A DNA stretch of 64,000 bases from TMED14 sp038145075 (GCA_038145075.1 JAYQOY010000001.1:81238-145237), one strand, 5' to 3'; positions 8,390 through 18,392 are shown, counted from the stretch's first letter. The notes: a model not told the origin generated them from the letters alone. Program-made: numbers and translations.

Positions 8390-9714
8390 GTAGCTAGACG
8401 AGCAGCCAAGTCACTAAATTCCAAAGCTTCTTGATCTCCAGTAGCCAAATTTTTCAGCTGCGCTTGCCCAGCGGCACGCTCGGCCTCTCCAATCAAGATT
8501 ACAAAGGGAATTCCCCGTTTTTCAGCGTAGTCAAATTGCTTTTTAAGCTTAGCCGCTTCCGGATAGAATTCCACACGAAGACCGGACTTACGCAAGCGCA
8601 AGGCCAAATCGTAGGCATGGGGCGCATCGGATTCAGACAGGGTGAAGACCAATGCTACAGGCGCATTGCTCAAGCTCACTGGCAAGCGTCCTAGCTCCTC
8701 CAAACAGAGAATGATACGGTCCAAACCAAAGCTAATGCCGACCCCAGAGGTGTCTTTCAAGCCAAAGATGCCGGTCAAATCGTCGTAGCGACCGCCACCC
8801 CCTACGCTGCCCATTTGGACTTCGTTGGCGGTGACCTCCAAGATGCATCCCGTGTAGTAATTCAAGCCTCGAGCCAGCGTAATATCAATGGCAAGTGGGG
8901 CTTCCCCTGCATGGTCTAGGACAAACTGCAACTCGTTCACTCCTTGCAGGCCTGTTGCGGAAGATGCCAACCACGTGCGCAGAAACGCAAGCGATTCCGC
9001 TGCATCCCCAAAGGGCTGCATGGCAGGTTCCAGCGCGGCCAATTCCGAAGGCGAGAAGCCTTTGCTCTCTAGTTCCGCCAGCACACCCGATTTGCCAACC
9101 TTATCCAGCTTGTCCAGCGCCACGGTGAAGTCAACCAAGCGATCGCCCACCCCACTAACTTCGGCAATGCCAGCCAAAACTTTGCGGTTGTTCAAGCGAA
9201 TCGTCACAGGAAGCTTGAGCGCCTGAAAGGCCTGCTGGTACAGGTGAATCAACTCCACTTCTTGCCACAAACTCTTGCTGCCTACCACATCCGCATCGCA
9301 TTGGTAAAACTCGCGGAAGCGGCCCTTTTGAGGGTTGTCCGCGCGCCATACGGGCTGCATTTGGTAGCGCTTAAACGGCAAGGCCAACTGACCCGCGTTC
9401 TGCACGACATAGCGGGCAAAAGGAACGGTTAAGTCGTAGCGGAGCGCCTTGTCGGCCACTTCACTGCCTTTGGGCTGGCTAGGATCTGCGACGGACTTCA
9501 TAAAGTCTCCCGAACGCAAAATCTTGAAAATCAAGCGATCCCCTTCTTCCCCGTACTTTCCCATGAGGGTTTCCAGGTTCTCAAAGCTTGGAGTTTCCAG
9601 CGGACTGTAGCCAAAGACCTCAAAGGTGGTCCGCAGCACATGCATGACGTACTGACGTTTGGCTACCTCCTGGGCGGAAAAATCGCGGGTTCCTTTGGCT
9701 ACGCGGGGCTTCAT
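8383..9714 (-). CDS. hisS: Histidine--tRNA ligase
   Basis: 443 residues, a class II aminoacyl-tRNA synthetase. The N terminus KGTRDF, the motif 2 region with FREFYQCDADVVG, the histidine-specific RGLNYYTG segment and the motif 3 GGRYDDL...GISFGLDR are all present in order, followed by the anticodon-binding domain from about residue 345. Its start shares one base with the stop of the upstream ABC-F gene (TAATG), so the two are an operon. The 3-prime end overlaps the convergent cryptochrome gene by 7 bp. Confidence 0.96.
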   Translation of the reverse strand: MKPRVAKGTRDFSAQEVAKRQYVMHVLRTTFEVFGYSPLETPSFENLETLMGKYGEEGDRLIFKILRSGDFMKSVADPSQPKGSEVADKALRYDLTVPFARYVVQNAGQLALPFKRYQMQPVWRADNPQKGRFREFYQCDADVVGSKSLWQEVELIHLYQQAFQALKLPVTIRLNNRKVLAGIAEVSGVGDRLVDFTVALDKLDKVGKSGVLAELESKGFSPSELAALEPAMQPFGDAAESLAFLRTWLASSATGLQGVNELQFVLDHAGEAPLAIDITLARGLNYYTGCILEVTANEVQMGSVGGGGRYDDLTGIFGLKDTSGVGISFGLDRIILCLEELGRLPVSLSNAPVALVFTLSESDAPHAYDLALRLRKSGLRVEFYPEAAKLKKQFDYAEKRGIPFVILIGEAERAAGQAQLKNLATGDQEALEFSDLAARLATY

Positions 9715-11408
9715 TACTTGACGAGTTTCTTGTATTTAAACTTCTTAGGCTCGGCCGAGGTTCCGCCCAAGCGTTTCTTCTTGTTTTCTTCATAATCGGA
9801 GAACGATCCCTCAAAGTAGTACACTTGAGAGTCCCCCTCAAAGGCCAGAATGTGGGTACAAACACGGTCCAAGAACCACCGGTCGTGCGAAATAATCACT
9901 GCACAGCCTGCAAAGTGCTCGAGACCCTCTTCCAACGCACGCAAGGTATTGATATCCAAATCGTTTGTGGGTTCGTCCAGCAGCAATACGTTTCCGCCTT
10001 CTTTCAGGGCCATGGCCAGGTGCAAGCGGTTTCGCTCTCCCCCGGACAGGATGCCAATCTTTTTCGACTGGTCGCCTCCACTAAAGTTGAAGCGGGCCAA
10101 GTAGGCACGGCTGTTCACAATTTGGCCACCTAGCTCGAATTGCTCTTGACCGTCGCCAATAATCTCGTAGATGGATTTCTCCGGATCCAGCTTGGCATGG
10201 CTCTGATCCACATAGGAGATCTTCGCCGTTTCACCCAAGGAGAATGACCCTCCATCGGGCTGGAGCTGATCCATAATCATGCGGAAGATGGTTGTTTTAC
10301 CGGCACCGTTCGGACCGATAATGCCGACAATACCTGCGGGAGGCAAATTGAAGTTCAAATCTTCATAGAGCAAGCGATCGCCGAAGCCTTTCTTGACATT
10401 CTTAGCTTCAATCACATTGCTGCCCAAACGAGGACCATTGGGAATGAAGATCTCCAGGCGCTGTTCCTTGTCCTTTTGCTCCTCGTTCATCAGCTTGTCG
10501 TAGCTGCTCAAACGCGCTTTGGACTTGGCTTGACGGCCCTTGGGGTTCATGCGCACCCATTCCAGCTCGCGCTCCAGCGTCTTTCTACGCTTGGTGGCCT
10601 GCTTTTCTTCCTGCTCCAAACGCTTAGTCTTCTGATCCAACCACGACGAGTAATTGCCCTTCCAAGGAATACCCTCCCCTCGGTCCAATTCCAAAATCCA
10701 GCCCGCCACATTGTCCAAGAAGTAACGGTCGTGCGTTACGGCGATAACGGTTCCCTTGTACTGCTGCAAGTGGTGCTCCAACCACAGAATGGACTCTGCG
10801 TCCAAGTGGTTGGTCGGTTCGTCCAAGAGCAAAACGTCGGGATTCTTCAAGAGCAAGCGGCACAAGGCCACACGGCGGCGCTCACCCCCTGACAGCACGC
10901 TAATGGGCGTATCGCCTTCGGGGCATTGAAGCGCGTCCATGGCGCGAGCCAAAACCGTCTCCAACTCCCAGGCATTGCTAGCGTCGATGCGGTCTTGCAA
11001 TTCCGCCTGGCGGTTCATCAATTTCTCCATCTTGTCGGGGTTCTCATACACCTCCGGCAAGCCGAATTGATCGTTGATTTGGTTGTATTCTTCGAGGATG
11101 GCTACCGTTTCCGACATGCCTTCCTTCACAATGTCCATGACGGTTTTGCTCTCATCCAGCTGGGGCTCCTGCTCGAGGTAGCCCACCGTGTACCCCTGTG
11201 AAAAGACCACGTCGCCCTGAAAGTTCTTCTCCACACCGGCAATGATCTTCAGCAAGGTCGACTTACCCGAACCGTTGAGACCAATGATGCCAATTTTTGC
11301 GCCGTAGAAGAAGCTCAAATAAATGTCCTTCAGGATGGCTTTGTTGTTGTTCGGAAGGATCTTGGAGACTCCCGACATGCTAAAGATGATTTTCTTATCG
11401 TCTGACAT
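9714..11408 (-). CDS. ettA: ABC-F ATPase, EttA-like energy-dependent translational throttle
   Basis: 564 residues with two ABC ATPase domains and no membrane segment. Walker A motifs are GLNGSGKST (first) and GPNGAGKTT (second); both ABC signatures read LSGGER, and each Walker B is followed by DEPTN, as expected in ABC-F proteins. EttA in E. coli binds the ribosomal E site and gates elongation by ATP/ADP ratio. The basic linker between the domains, with KRRKTLERELEWVRMNPKGRQAK-like residues, matches the EttA subfamily. The ATG at 11408 is chosen because the 15 upstream codons start at an unlikely site. It is co-directional with hisS, with a one-base overlap. Confidence 0.92.
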   Translation of the reverse strand: MSDDKKIIFSMSGVSKILPNNNKAILKDIYLSFFYGAKIGIIGLNGSGKSTLLKIIAGVEKNFQGDVVFSQGYTVGYLEQEPQLDESKTVMDIVKEGMSETVAILEEYNQINDQFGLPEVYENPDKMEKLMNRQAELQDRIDASNAWELETVLARAMDALQCPEGDTPISVLSGGERRRVALCRLLLKNPDVLLLDEPTNHLDAESILWLEHHLQQYKGTVIAVTHDRYFLDNVAGWILELDRGEGIPWKGNYSSWLDQKTKRLEQEEKQATKRRKTLERELEWVRMNPKGRQAKSKARLSSYDKLMNEEQKDKEQRLEIFIPNGPRLGSNVIEAKNVKKGFGDRLLYEDLNFNLPPAGIVGIIGPNGAGKTTIFRMIMDQLQPDGGSFSLGETAKISYVDQSHAKLDPEKSIYEIIGDGQEQFELGGQIVNSRAYLARFNFSGGDQSKKIGILSGGERNRLHLAMALKEGGNVLLLDEPTNDLDINTLRALEEGLEHFAGCAVIISHDRWFLDRVCTHILAFEGDSQVYYFEGSFSDYEENKKKRLGGTSAEPKKFKYKKLVK

Positions 11409-11477
11409 GAATACTGGAATTGAACTGCAAATATCGGCATTCCTGCGAGGCATGGTTGTTGTAATTTCCCCAACTGC

Positions 11478-12203
11478 ATGCGTAACCGGCTATTTCTTTT
11501 CTTTTTTCTGCTGGGGCTGACGGCCTTGGGTCAATCGCCGGTTCTTTTTTCGGGCCGAATCGTGGAAGACAAAACCCTCGAACCACTTCCCTGGGTCATC
11601 ATCGTCAATGCCCGAACCGAAGAAGCCTTTTCCTCCGAAGATGATGGCGCCTTTAGTTTACGAGGTCAAGTGGGCGACACCTTGGTGTTTTCCAAACCTG
11701 GCTTTTCTTACCGCTATGCGGCTATTCGGGCCGAACAGAACGTGCAAATCACCCTCCTGCCCCAAAATTACCTACTCGAAGAGGTACCGGTCACCGCGTA
11801 CAAACTGACGAGCAACTTGCCCAAGGAGATGCCGATGCAGAGCCCGGCTCGCCCCGAAGGATCGGGCATTCACGTACCCACACGGGTCAAACCCACGATG
11901 GCAAACCCGCTGGATCTGCTCTACGATCAATTTGGAAACCGGCCGCGTCAACTCCGTGAATTAGAAGCCATATTAGAAAGTGAATCCTACCGCGAAAAAT
12001 TGGCGGAAAGCCAAAATCGAAGCGCCCTATTCGAACTCACCGGTTTGACCGCCAGCCAAGTGGAAGAATTCCTGCTCTTCTGCCAGTGGAATGAAAGCCA
12101 AATTCGCTCCGCTACAGACTATGTCCTGCTGCAGAGCTTATTGGTCTGCTTTGAAGAATTTCAAGCTATTCAAGCAGCCGAGGCGGCCGCGTCGCCCAAT
12201 TAA
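11478..12203 (+). CDS. Secreted protein with carboxypeptidase-regulatory-like domain
   Basis: 241 residues. An N-terminal signal peptide (basic MRNR, then a Phe/Leu-rich core ending near ALGQ) is followed by a beta-sandwich domain of the CarboxypepD_reg type (about residues 22-105), ending in LLEEVPV as is common for these domains. The C-terminal half (about 130-240) is predicted helical and Glu-rich and is not recognised. The fold usually sits at the N terminus of TonB-dependent receptors, but no receptor follows here. The gene diverges from ettA and overlaps the convergent guaB stop by a few bases. Similar in plan to the protein at 46090. Probably periplasmic or surface-associated; function unknown. 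Confidence 0.7.
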   Translation: MRNRLFLFFFLLGLTALGQSPVLFSGRIVEDKTLEPLPWVIIVNARTEEAFSSEDDGAFSLRGQVGDTLVFSKPGFSYRYAAIRAEQNVQITLLPQNYLLEEVPVTAYKLTSNLPKEMPMQSPARPEGSGIHVPTRVKPTMANPLDLLYDQFGNRPRQLRELEAILESESYREKLAESQNRSALFELTGLTASQVEEFLLFCQWNESQIRSATDYVLLQSLLVCFEEFQAIQAAEAAASPN

Positions 12204-13672
12204 CGGCTGTAATTGGGAGCCTCGCGCGTGATGGTGACGTCGTGGGGATGGCTCTCCGCAATGCCTGAAGCGGTAATGCGCACAAACTGCGCCTTTTCCT
12301 TGAGCGTCTCCACGTCTTTAGCGCCACAGTAGCCCATTCCCGCGCGCAAACCGCCGATAAACTGGTACATCACGTCCTTGACCTCTCCTTTGTACGGAAC
12401 GCGGCCAACGATGCCCTCTGGAACCAGTTTTTTGATATCGTCTTCTACGTCTTGGAAGTAGCGGTCTTTGGATCCAGCTTCCATGGCTTCAACTGAACCC
12501 ATGCCACGGTAAGATTTGAAGCGGCGGCCGTCCAAAATAATAGATTCGCCCGGAGCCTCATTGGTTCCTGCGAGCAAGGAGCCCAACATAACCGAATCGG
12601 CACCCGCTGCAATAGCCTTGACGATGTCTCCCGTGTAGCGAATGCCGCCATCTGCAATCACGGGGACGCCGGAGCCTTTGATGGCATCAGAAACCACCAT
12701 AACAGCGGAAAGCTGTGGAACACCTACACCTGCCACTACACGCGTCGTGCAAATGGAGCCAGGTCCAATGCCCACCTTAACGGCGTCTGCACCTGCAGCC
12801 ACCAAGAATTTAGCCGCTTCCGCCGTTGCAATGTTGCCGACCACTACGTCCAAATCAGGGAATTGGCCCTTTACTTTTTTGAGCGCATCTACCACGCCCT
12901 GAGTATGTCCATGCGCTGTATCAATGACAATAGCATCCACATTGGCCGCAACCAACAGGGTCACGCGGTCCAAAACGTCTGGTGTCACACCGACAGCCGC
13001 CGCTACACGCAACCGACCAAAGCCGTCCTTATTTGCATTGGGCTTGTTCCGCTTCTTGCTGATATCACGGTAGGTAATCAAGCCCATCAAGGTGCCGTCT
13101 TTGCGGACGACGGGAAGTTTTTCAATCTTGTTTGCCTGGAGGATGCCTTCCGCTTCATCCATAGTGGTACGCTCGTCCGCAGTCACCAAAGGTTGGGCCG
13201 TCATGACTTCACCTACAGGCTTGTGGTCTTCGGTTTCAAAGCGCAAATCGCGGTTGGTAATGATACCGATGAGCTTCTTTTCGCCGTCCACCACGGGGAT
13301 GCCACCAATGCGGTATTCTGCCATTAATTTTTTGGCTTCGCCGATCAAGGCGTCAGCGGCCAAAGTCACGGGATCCATGATCATTCCGCTTTCCGCACGC
13401 TTGACTTTGCGCACTTCCATGGCCTGCTTCTCAGCCGTCATGTTCTTGTGCAAGACACCGATGCCCCCATCTTGGGCCATCGCAATAGCCATGTTGGCTT
13501 CCGTCACGGTATCCATGGCCGAACTAATGATCGGCGTCTTCAGCGTGATATGGCGCGTGAATTTGGATTCGATCCGCACATCGCGCGGAAGGACTTCAGA
13601 AAAAGCGGGGACGAGGAGGACGTCATCGTACGTGAGGTACTCTCCGATGACTTTGGGAAGGTTCGATTCCAT
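12200..13672 (-). CDS. guaB: Inosine-5-prime-monophosphate dehydrogenase
   Basis: 490 residues. Oxidises IMP to XMP with NAD+, the first committed step of GMP synthesis. The TIM barrel is interrupted by a CBS pair (about residues 95-205), and the catalytic Cys308 lies in GPGSICTTR. The phosphate-binding DGGIRYTGDI and the flap segment with YRGMGSVEAM are present. A TATCTTTG box lies 27 nt upstream of the ATG. guaA, encoding the next step, is elsewhere in the window and is frame-disrupted. Confidence 0.96.
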   Translation of the reverse strand: MESNLPKVIGEYLTYDDVLLVPAFSEVLPRDVRIESKFTRHITLKTPIISSAMDTVTEANMAIAMAQDGGIGVLHKNMTAEKQAMEVRKVKRAESGMIMDPVTLAADALIGEAKKLMAEYRIGGIPVVDGEKKLIGIITNRDLRFETEDHKPVGEVMTAQPLVTADERTTMDEAEGILQANKIEKLPVVRKDGTLMGLITYRDISKKRNKPNANKDGFGRLRVAAAVGVTPDVLDRVTLLVAANVDAIVIDTAHGHTQGVVDALKKVKGQFPDLDVVVGNIATAEAAKFLVAAGADAVKVGIGPGSICTTRVVAGVGVPQLSAVMVVSDAIKGSGVPVIADGGIRYTGDIVKAIAAGADSVMLGSLLAGTNEAPGESIILDGRRFKSYRGMGSVEAMEAGSKDRYFQDVEDDIKKLVPEGIVGRVPYKGEVKDVMYQFIGGLRAGMGYCGAKDVETLKEKAQFVRITASGIAESHPHDVTITREAPNYSR

Positions 13673-13699
13673 GGCGCAATTTACGGTCTAAATTGCGTG

Positions 13700-13707
13700 C
13701 AAAGATA
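13700..13707 (-). promoter_or_regulatory. -7 promoter box of guaB
   Basis: Minus-strand TATCTTTG, a full match to TAnnTTTG, 27 nt before the guaB ATG and just after the terminator-like hairpin of the upstream gene. Confidence 0.6.
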
Positions 13708-13710
13708 ACG

Positions 13711-13738
13711 AAAAAGCCGCCCTTATGAGGCGGCTCTT
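13711..13738 (-). terminator. Rho-independent terminator after the type B sorting-domain gene
   Basis: A 7-bp GC-rich stem (AGCCGCC paired with GGCGGCT, at 13715-13721 and 13729-13735) with a 7-nt loop. Read on the minus strand it is followed by a T run. It lies 22 bp after the stop of the 1119-residue protein and before the guaB promoter. Confidence 0.75.
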
Positions 13739-13759
13739 TGCGTTATTAAACGGTTACGC

Positions 13760-16700
13760 TTAGTAGATCAGAAGCAGGGTTCCGCGAAGTTCTACAGGCT
13801 CTCCTTGCTTTGAACGGTAGTTCAATTGGTAGATGTAGCTACCCTCAGCGGCCTTTGTGCCATCGATCGTACCGTCCCAACCTTTTAGCTCATCGGTCGT
13901 TGAGAATACTTTGTTGCCCCAACGGTCGAAGATTTCAAGGGAGTACGTACCACTCTCGACATATACTTGCTTAGGTCTCCAAGTACGGTTCTCAAGTACG
14001 TCTGAATTCGGGTTGAAGGAATTCGGGATAAAGACGCGTGGGTTGTGCTCCGCACACACCACGTTGGACGTGGAGGTAAATACGGAACCGTCGTAGTCCG
14101 TAAACATCAAGGGGCTTGGACCTTCCGTAGCCACCACCTTGTAACAGAAGATGCCCACATTATCCCCCAAGGGACGAATGTTGTCTGTGAAGATGGTGTC
14201 GGTGGTCGTGCCCACGAAGGACATGCCGCCGTTCTCCCCTACACTTCGGTAGATATCGTACTTCAATACGCCACCCATGAAGTCGCGGTAAGGATTCCAT
14301 GTCAGGATGTTTGTCAAGTTGTCCACAGGCTGAACTTCCAAAAGGATGTTGGTGCCAATGTTCGACGCGGTGTCAATGCCACCACAGCTATCCGTAGCAA
14401 CAAAACGGTACTGGTAGCGGTGGTTGTTGGGGTCTGCGGAGAAGTCCTTGAAGCGAATCTCCCAAGGAGGAGAAACGGGCTTTGGAATCAAGCCCAACGA
14501 TGTGAAGGGTGCACCGTCGCGGTCCGCACGCTGCAAGTCAAAGTGAATGATGTCTGCATCCTTATCAATGAAGGTCACCAACTCCACCGCGTTGTCGTTG
14601 CGCACAGAAGTCTTAGCCAGGTAGAGCAAGCGTGAACGCTGAACTGCCAAGGAATTGATGCAGACCTCATTCGAGGAAGAGAAACGCTGGCCTGCCGTGT
14701 CTACCGCTTTGATGTAGTAGCAGTAGGACCAACCGCCGATCAAATCGCGGGTGTTGAAAGCCGTATCACCAGGTGCTTTTGTCGCCAAGAGAACGCCAGG
14801 CTGCGTAGGACCACCGGGAGGCGTCACATCCGCCAAAACGCGGTATTCCTTAACTCCGCCTGCCCAGCCGCGGTACTGGTTCCAGCGCAAGCGCATGATG
14901 CCCTCACAAGGATCCATGTTCTCAGTCAGCAACATATTGTTGTGTGCAGCAACGAGCAAATCCGAGCTTTGGTTTCCACAGCTGTCCGTAGACATCACCT
15001 TGTAGCGCTTCACGGAGGATCCGGGCGTCGCACCGGGCAAGGGATAAGGCATGCTTACCGTGTTGGGCACCGTAGCGATAGAATTCCACCCGGTACCGGG
15101 TACCCACTCCAGAATGTCGTAGTTGACAATGTCACCGTTGGTGCCAGGCGTCCAAGAAATCAATGCTGTACCACCGTTCACCGTGACCGAATCAATCTTC
15201 AACACGTCGGTATTGTTCTGATCAGAGAAGAATCCTCCATCAAGCGTGGAGTTACATGCACCATTGATCCGGATCTGGTACTCCAAATCCTGTCCACAAA
15301 TGTTGACCGTGTCGTTAAAGGTCTTGTTGGTCGTGGTAGCTACTTGCGCCCAGCCTGCAGCACCTGTGCCTTGGGGACGGCGCCAGATCTCATAGGTAGG
15401 TGTGGCCCCCGTGTACGGAGCGTTCCAGTCCAACTGAGCCACAGAAGAGTTCGTAGGAGGAATAGGCGTAACGGCCAATTCCATCAAGCGAATCGTATCG
15501 GACGTCACCGACGTGTAGCCACAGCCACCCAAAGAGCGCATGTAGTAGTAGTTTGCACCACTTAGCGGGGCCACATCCGTGTAGGATTGATCGCTGTAGT
15601 TCCAGATGGTGTCGATCGCCACAAAGGGAACCGAAGGCGAACCGCCACGGAAGACCACATAGGCATCGAAATTCATACCAGTATCCAAGGGAAAGCCCCA
15701 GTTGATAGTTAATCCACCTGAAGGTTCTCGGGACACACAAGCTTGCGACAAATCTGGAGGAACGGGTATGGTAGACACCACATTGATAACCACAGAGGCT
15801 ACGCGAATAGCCGGCGCCACACAGAAGTTGTCTTGCATTCGAAGGGCAAATACATAGCGGTTCGTGGGCGTTCCACAGGAATTGTTCTGGTAGGAGATGT
15901 GGTTACAGTTGGTTTCCCAATCAAACGTAATCTCATTGTTCAACGTGGAGGTGAACGAGGTCTGCGGGGACTTAGGGTTAACCGTCGCGCAGGGCGGATT
16001 CAAACAACCCGAGTTTGGATTGTTCAGCGGAACCCCCAGCTGACCGCCAGAGGGCGAGAATTCAATGGTTTGTGGCAAGAAATTGGGCAAGAGCTGCGCA
16101 TCCTGCGAGACAAGGTCGAATTTCACTTCTTGTCCGGCAAAGACGGTGGTTTCCCAATACAGCGTGTCCCCTGAATTCACGACAGGTACCAAGGCAGGGA
16201 AGTTGGGCAAATTGTTGATCTGAACGGTGGGCGGTGTATTGAAGCCACAATCCGTGCGAATAATGACAGGAATATCACGGTAGACCGATGCAATCTTCTG
16301 ATTACAACGGTAGGCGTTAACCTCCACACAGGAAGCAAATGAACCACCCGCTGAAGGGTTGAAGGTCATTGCACCCGTTTGCTGGTTGAAGCTAACCGTG
16401 TTGCCTCCATTAGGGAAGGGATTGTTGTAGGCATAGCCCGTAGTAAACGAGGCGTTGGTGCCGTTGGAGGTCGTCTGAGGGTAGGCCCAGTTGTACACTA
16501 CGGAGTCCAAATCGTCGTCAAATGCGTTGTGCGCATAGGTGTATTCGTAGCCAGAGCAGATTACCGACTTGGGAGGCTCCAAGAAACGAGGTGAAGAGTC
16601 GTAACATGGGTTAGCGTTCTGGGGCACCCCATTAATGGTGTAGGGGAACATGTAGGCACGCAGTGTGTATGAGCTCGATGAAGATGTCAAATTGGTGATT

Positions 16701-17119
16701 GAAGGACGGCAGCAATCCGTGAAGGTGAAGTACCAACCACCAGCGGGTGGAACACCACTCAACGTGATGTAGCCAGACTCGTAGCGACGTTCCTCAACCG
16801 CTCCTTGGCCGGAAGTAACGCCATTGCAATTAATTTCCTGCGATCCATCCCAGCAGTTGGGCGATACATCCGCAGCAGAACCCACCTGAGCACAGGAAAT
16901 GGATCCACCGGGGGCATTTGTCGAGAGCACCACCGGGTTGGGCAGGAACGTAGAAGCCCCTGTTCCACATTCGCGGTAGAGAATGACGTAAAACTTGTAC
17001 TTGCCGGCGTTGGGGCCGCTGTCATAACAGCGCCAAGTGATTTCCCCGCCCAGATAGTGGGACGCAAAGGCCGTTTGAGTAAAAAGGAAGAAAGCGAAAA
17101 GTCTTAAAACGTGCTTCAC
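13760..17119 (-). CDS. Large secreted protein with gliding-motility-associated C-terminal (type B) sorting domain
   Basis: 1119 residues. The GTG start at 17117-17119 gives a signal peptide with cleavage expected after AFA (about residue 19); no in-frame ATG lies upstream before the promoter box. The body is rich in Gly, Thr, Asn and aromatic residues and contains several fibronectin/Ig-like segments (recurring Y-D-I-x-R/W patterns such as PTYEIWRRP and LKYDIYRS). The last about 90 residues, from VFIPNSFNPN through IFDRWGNKVF and GWDGT to LRGTLLLIY, are a CHU_C/type B sorting domain. It is therefore probably exported by the type IX secretion system and may be an adhesin or matrix protein; binding partner unknown. 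Monocistronic, with its own promoter and terminator. Confidence 0.9.
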   Translation of the reverse strand: MKHVLRLFAFFLFTQTAFASHYLGGEITWRCYDSGPNAGKYKFYVILYRECGTGASTFLPNPVVLSTNAPGGSISCAQVGSAADVSPNCWDGSQEINCNGVTSGQGAVEERRYESGYITLSGVPPAGGWYFTFTDCCRPSITNLTSSSSSYTLRAYMFPYTINGVPQNANPCYDSSPRFLEPPKSVICSGYEYTYAHNAFDDDLDSVVYNWAYPQTTSNGTNASFTTGYAYNNPFPNGGNTVSFNQQTGAMTFNPSAGGSFASCVEVNAYRCNQKIASVYRDIPVIIRTDCGFNTPPTVQINNLPNFPALVPVVNSGDTLYWETTVFAGQEVKFDLVSQDAQLLPNFLPQTIEFSPSGGQLGVPLNNPNSGCLNPPCATVNPKSPQTSFTSTLNNEITFDWETNCNHISYQNNSCGTPTNRYVFALRMQDNFCVAPAIRVASVVINVVSTIPVPPDLSQACVSREPSGGLTINWGFPLDTGMNFDAYVVFRGGSPSVPFVAIDTIWNYSDQSYTDVAPLSGANYYYMRSLGGCGYTSVTSDTIRLMELAVTPIPPTNSSVAQLDWNAPYTGATPTYEIWRRPQGTGAAGWAQVATTTNKTFNDTVNICGQDLEYQIRINGACNSTLDGGFFSDQNNTDVLKIDSVTVNGGTALISWTPGTNGDIVNYDILEWVPGTGWNSIATVPNTVSMPYPLPGATPGSSVKRYKVMSTDSCGNQSSDLLVAAHNNMLLTENMDPCEGIMRLRWNQYRGWAGGVKEYRVLADVTPPGGPTQPGVLLATKAPGDTAFNTRDLIGGWSYCYYIKAVDTAGQRFSSSNEVCINSLAVQRSRLLYLAKTSVRNDNAVELVTFIDKDADIIHFDLQRADRDGAPFTSLGLIPKPVSPPWEIRFKDFSADPNNHRYQYRFVATDSCGGIDTASNIGTNILLEVQPVDNLTNILTWNPYRDFMGGVLKYDIYRSVGENGGMSFVGTTTDTIFTDNIRPLGDNVGIFCYKVVATEGPSPLMFTDYDGSVFTSTSNVVCAEHNPRVFIPNSFNPNSDVLENRTWRPKQVYVESGTYSLEIFDRWGNKVFSTTDELKGWDGTIDGTKAAEGSYIYQLNYRSKQGEPVELRGTLLLIY

Positions 17120-17151
17120 GGTACCTGAATTTATTGCTTTCCAAATGTAAG

Positions 17152-17159
17152 GCTTTGAA
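17152..17159 (-). promoter_or_regulatory. -7 promoter box of the type B sorting-domain gene
   Basis: Minus-strand TACATTTG matches TAnnTTTG and lies 32 nt before the GTG start of the 1119-residue protein. Confidence 0.5.
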
Positions 17160-17237
17160 AGCAGGTAATCCGCCCCCCTATTGAGGAAAGTAGGCCCAAA
17201 ATGAGTGAACGATTGCTCGCTCGGTATCAGGGAGTCC

Positions 17238-18389
17238 TCAACCGCGCAACATTTCCCGTGAAATCACCAATTTTTGAATTTCAGAGGTTCCCTCGCCGAT
17301 GGTGCAAAGTTTTGCATCTCGGTAGTACTTCTCCGCTGGGTAGTCTTTGGTAAACCCATACCCCCCATGCACCTGGATGCCCTCGTTGGAAACGCGCACA
17401 GCCACCTCACTGGCGTAGTACTTTGCCATGGCTGATTCTTTGGTCACTTTTTGGCCTTGGTCCTTGAGGGATCCAGCGTGCCGAATCATCAATTCCGAGG
17501 CATAAATTTCGGTATCCATGTCGGCTAATTTGAATGCAATCCCTTGAAATTGAGCTATTTTCTTTCCGAACTGCTCGCGTTCTTGACTGTAGCGGAGGGC
17601 GGCATTTCGGGCACCTTTTGCAATGCCCAAGGACAAGGCAGCGATGGAAATTCGGCCCCCATCCAAAATCTTCATGGACTGAATAAAGCCCTCTCCCACC
17701 TCGCCCAAAACATGGGACACTGGAATACGGCAATTGTCAAAAAAGAGGCAGGCCGTTTCACTGGCGCGCATGCCCAATTTGTTTTCTTTTTTACCGCCCG
17801 AAAAACCTGGGGTCCCCTTCTCCACCACAAAAGCGGTCATACCGTGCGAATCGCCTTTCTCGCCCGTGCGGGCAATCACAACGGCAACATCACCAGAAAT
17901 GGCATGGGTGATGAAGTTCTTCGAGCCGTTGAGCACCCATTCATCCCCTTCCTTTACCGCCGTGGTATGCATACCACCTGCGTCCGAACCGGTGCCCGTT
18001 TCCGTCAGCCCCCAAGCGCCAATCCATTGACCTGACGCCAATTTCGGGAGCCACTTGGCCTTTTGCTCCGCATTTCCAAATTGATTGATGTGCTGGGTGC
18101 ACAAACTGTTGTGCGCCGCCAAAGAGAGGCCAATGCTGCCACAGACCTGAGCAATTTCATCGATTACGGTGATGTACTCCGCATACCCAAGCCCCGAGCC
18201 ACCAAGTTCAGTATCCACCAACATGCCCATGAAGCCCATTTGGCCCATTTCGTGGAACAGCTCTACGGGAAAATGCTGGGATTCGTCCCAGTCCATGACA
18301 TGGGGAAGGATGTTTTGGATAGCAAAGTCGCGAGCCGCTTCGCGGATGGCGTTGAGATCAGAGGAGGTATGGGCGTTGATGGGGTACAA
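17238..18389 (-). CDS. Acyl-CoA dehydrogenase
   Basis: 383 residues, the usual size for short/medium-chain acyl-CoA dehydrogenases, FAD enzymes of beta-oxidation or branched-chain degradation. The FAD/substrate motif AWGLTETGTGSDAGG, the FLRT-like IQVHGGYGFTKDYP segment and the catalytic base Glu366 in IGEGTSEIQ are visible; Glu at this position fits short/medium-chain and butyryl-type enzymes rather than isovaleryl-CoA dehydrogenase. The most plausible start is the TTG at 18387-18389: there is no ATG before the conserved helix, and an in-frame stop lies 8 codons further up within a short tandem-repeat tract. The exact substrate is not predictable. Confidence 0.88.
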   Translation of the reverse strand: MYPINAHTSSDLNAIREAARDFAIQNILPHVMDWDESQHFPVELFHEMGQMGFMGMLVDTELGGSGLGYAEYITVIDEIAQVCGSIGLSLAAHNSLCTQHINQFGNAEQKAKWLPKLASGQWIGAWGLTETGTGSDAGGMHTTAVKEGDEWVLNGSKNFITHAISGDVAVVIARTGEKGDSHGMTAFVVEKGTPGFSGGKKENKLGMRASETACLFFDNCRIPVSHVLGEVGEGFIQSMKILDGGRISIAALSLGIAKGARNAALRYSQEREQFGKKIAQFQGIAFKLADMDTEIYASELMIRHAGSLKDQGQKVTKESAMAKYYASEVAVRVSNEGIQVHGGYGFTKDYPAEKYYRDAKLCTIGEGTSEIQKLVISREMLRG

Positions 18390-18392
18390 AAT

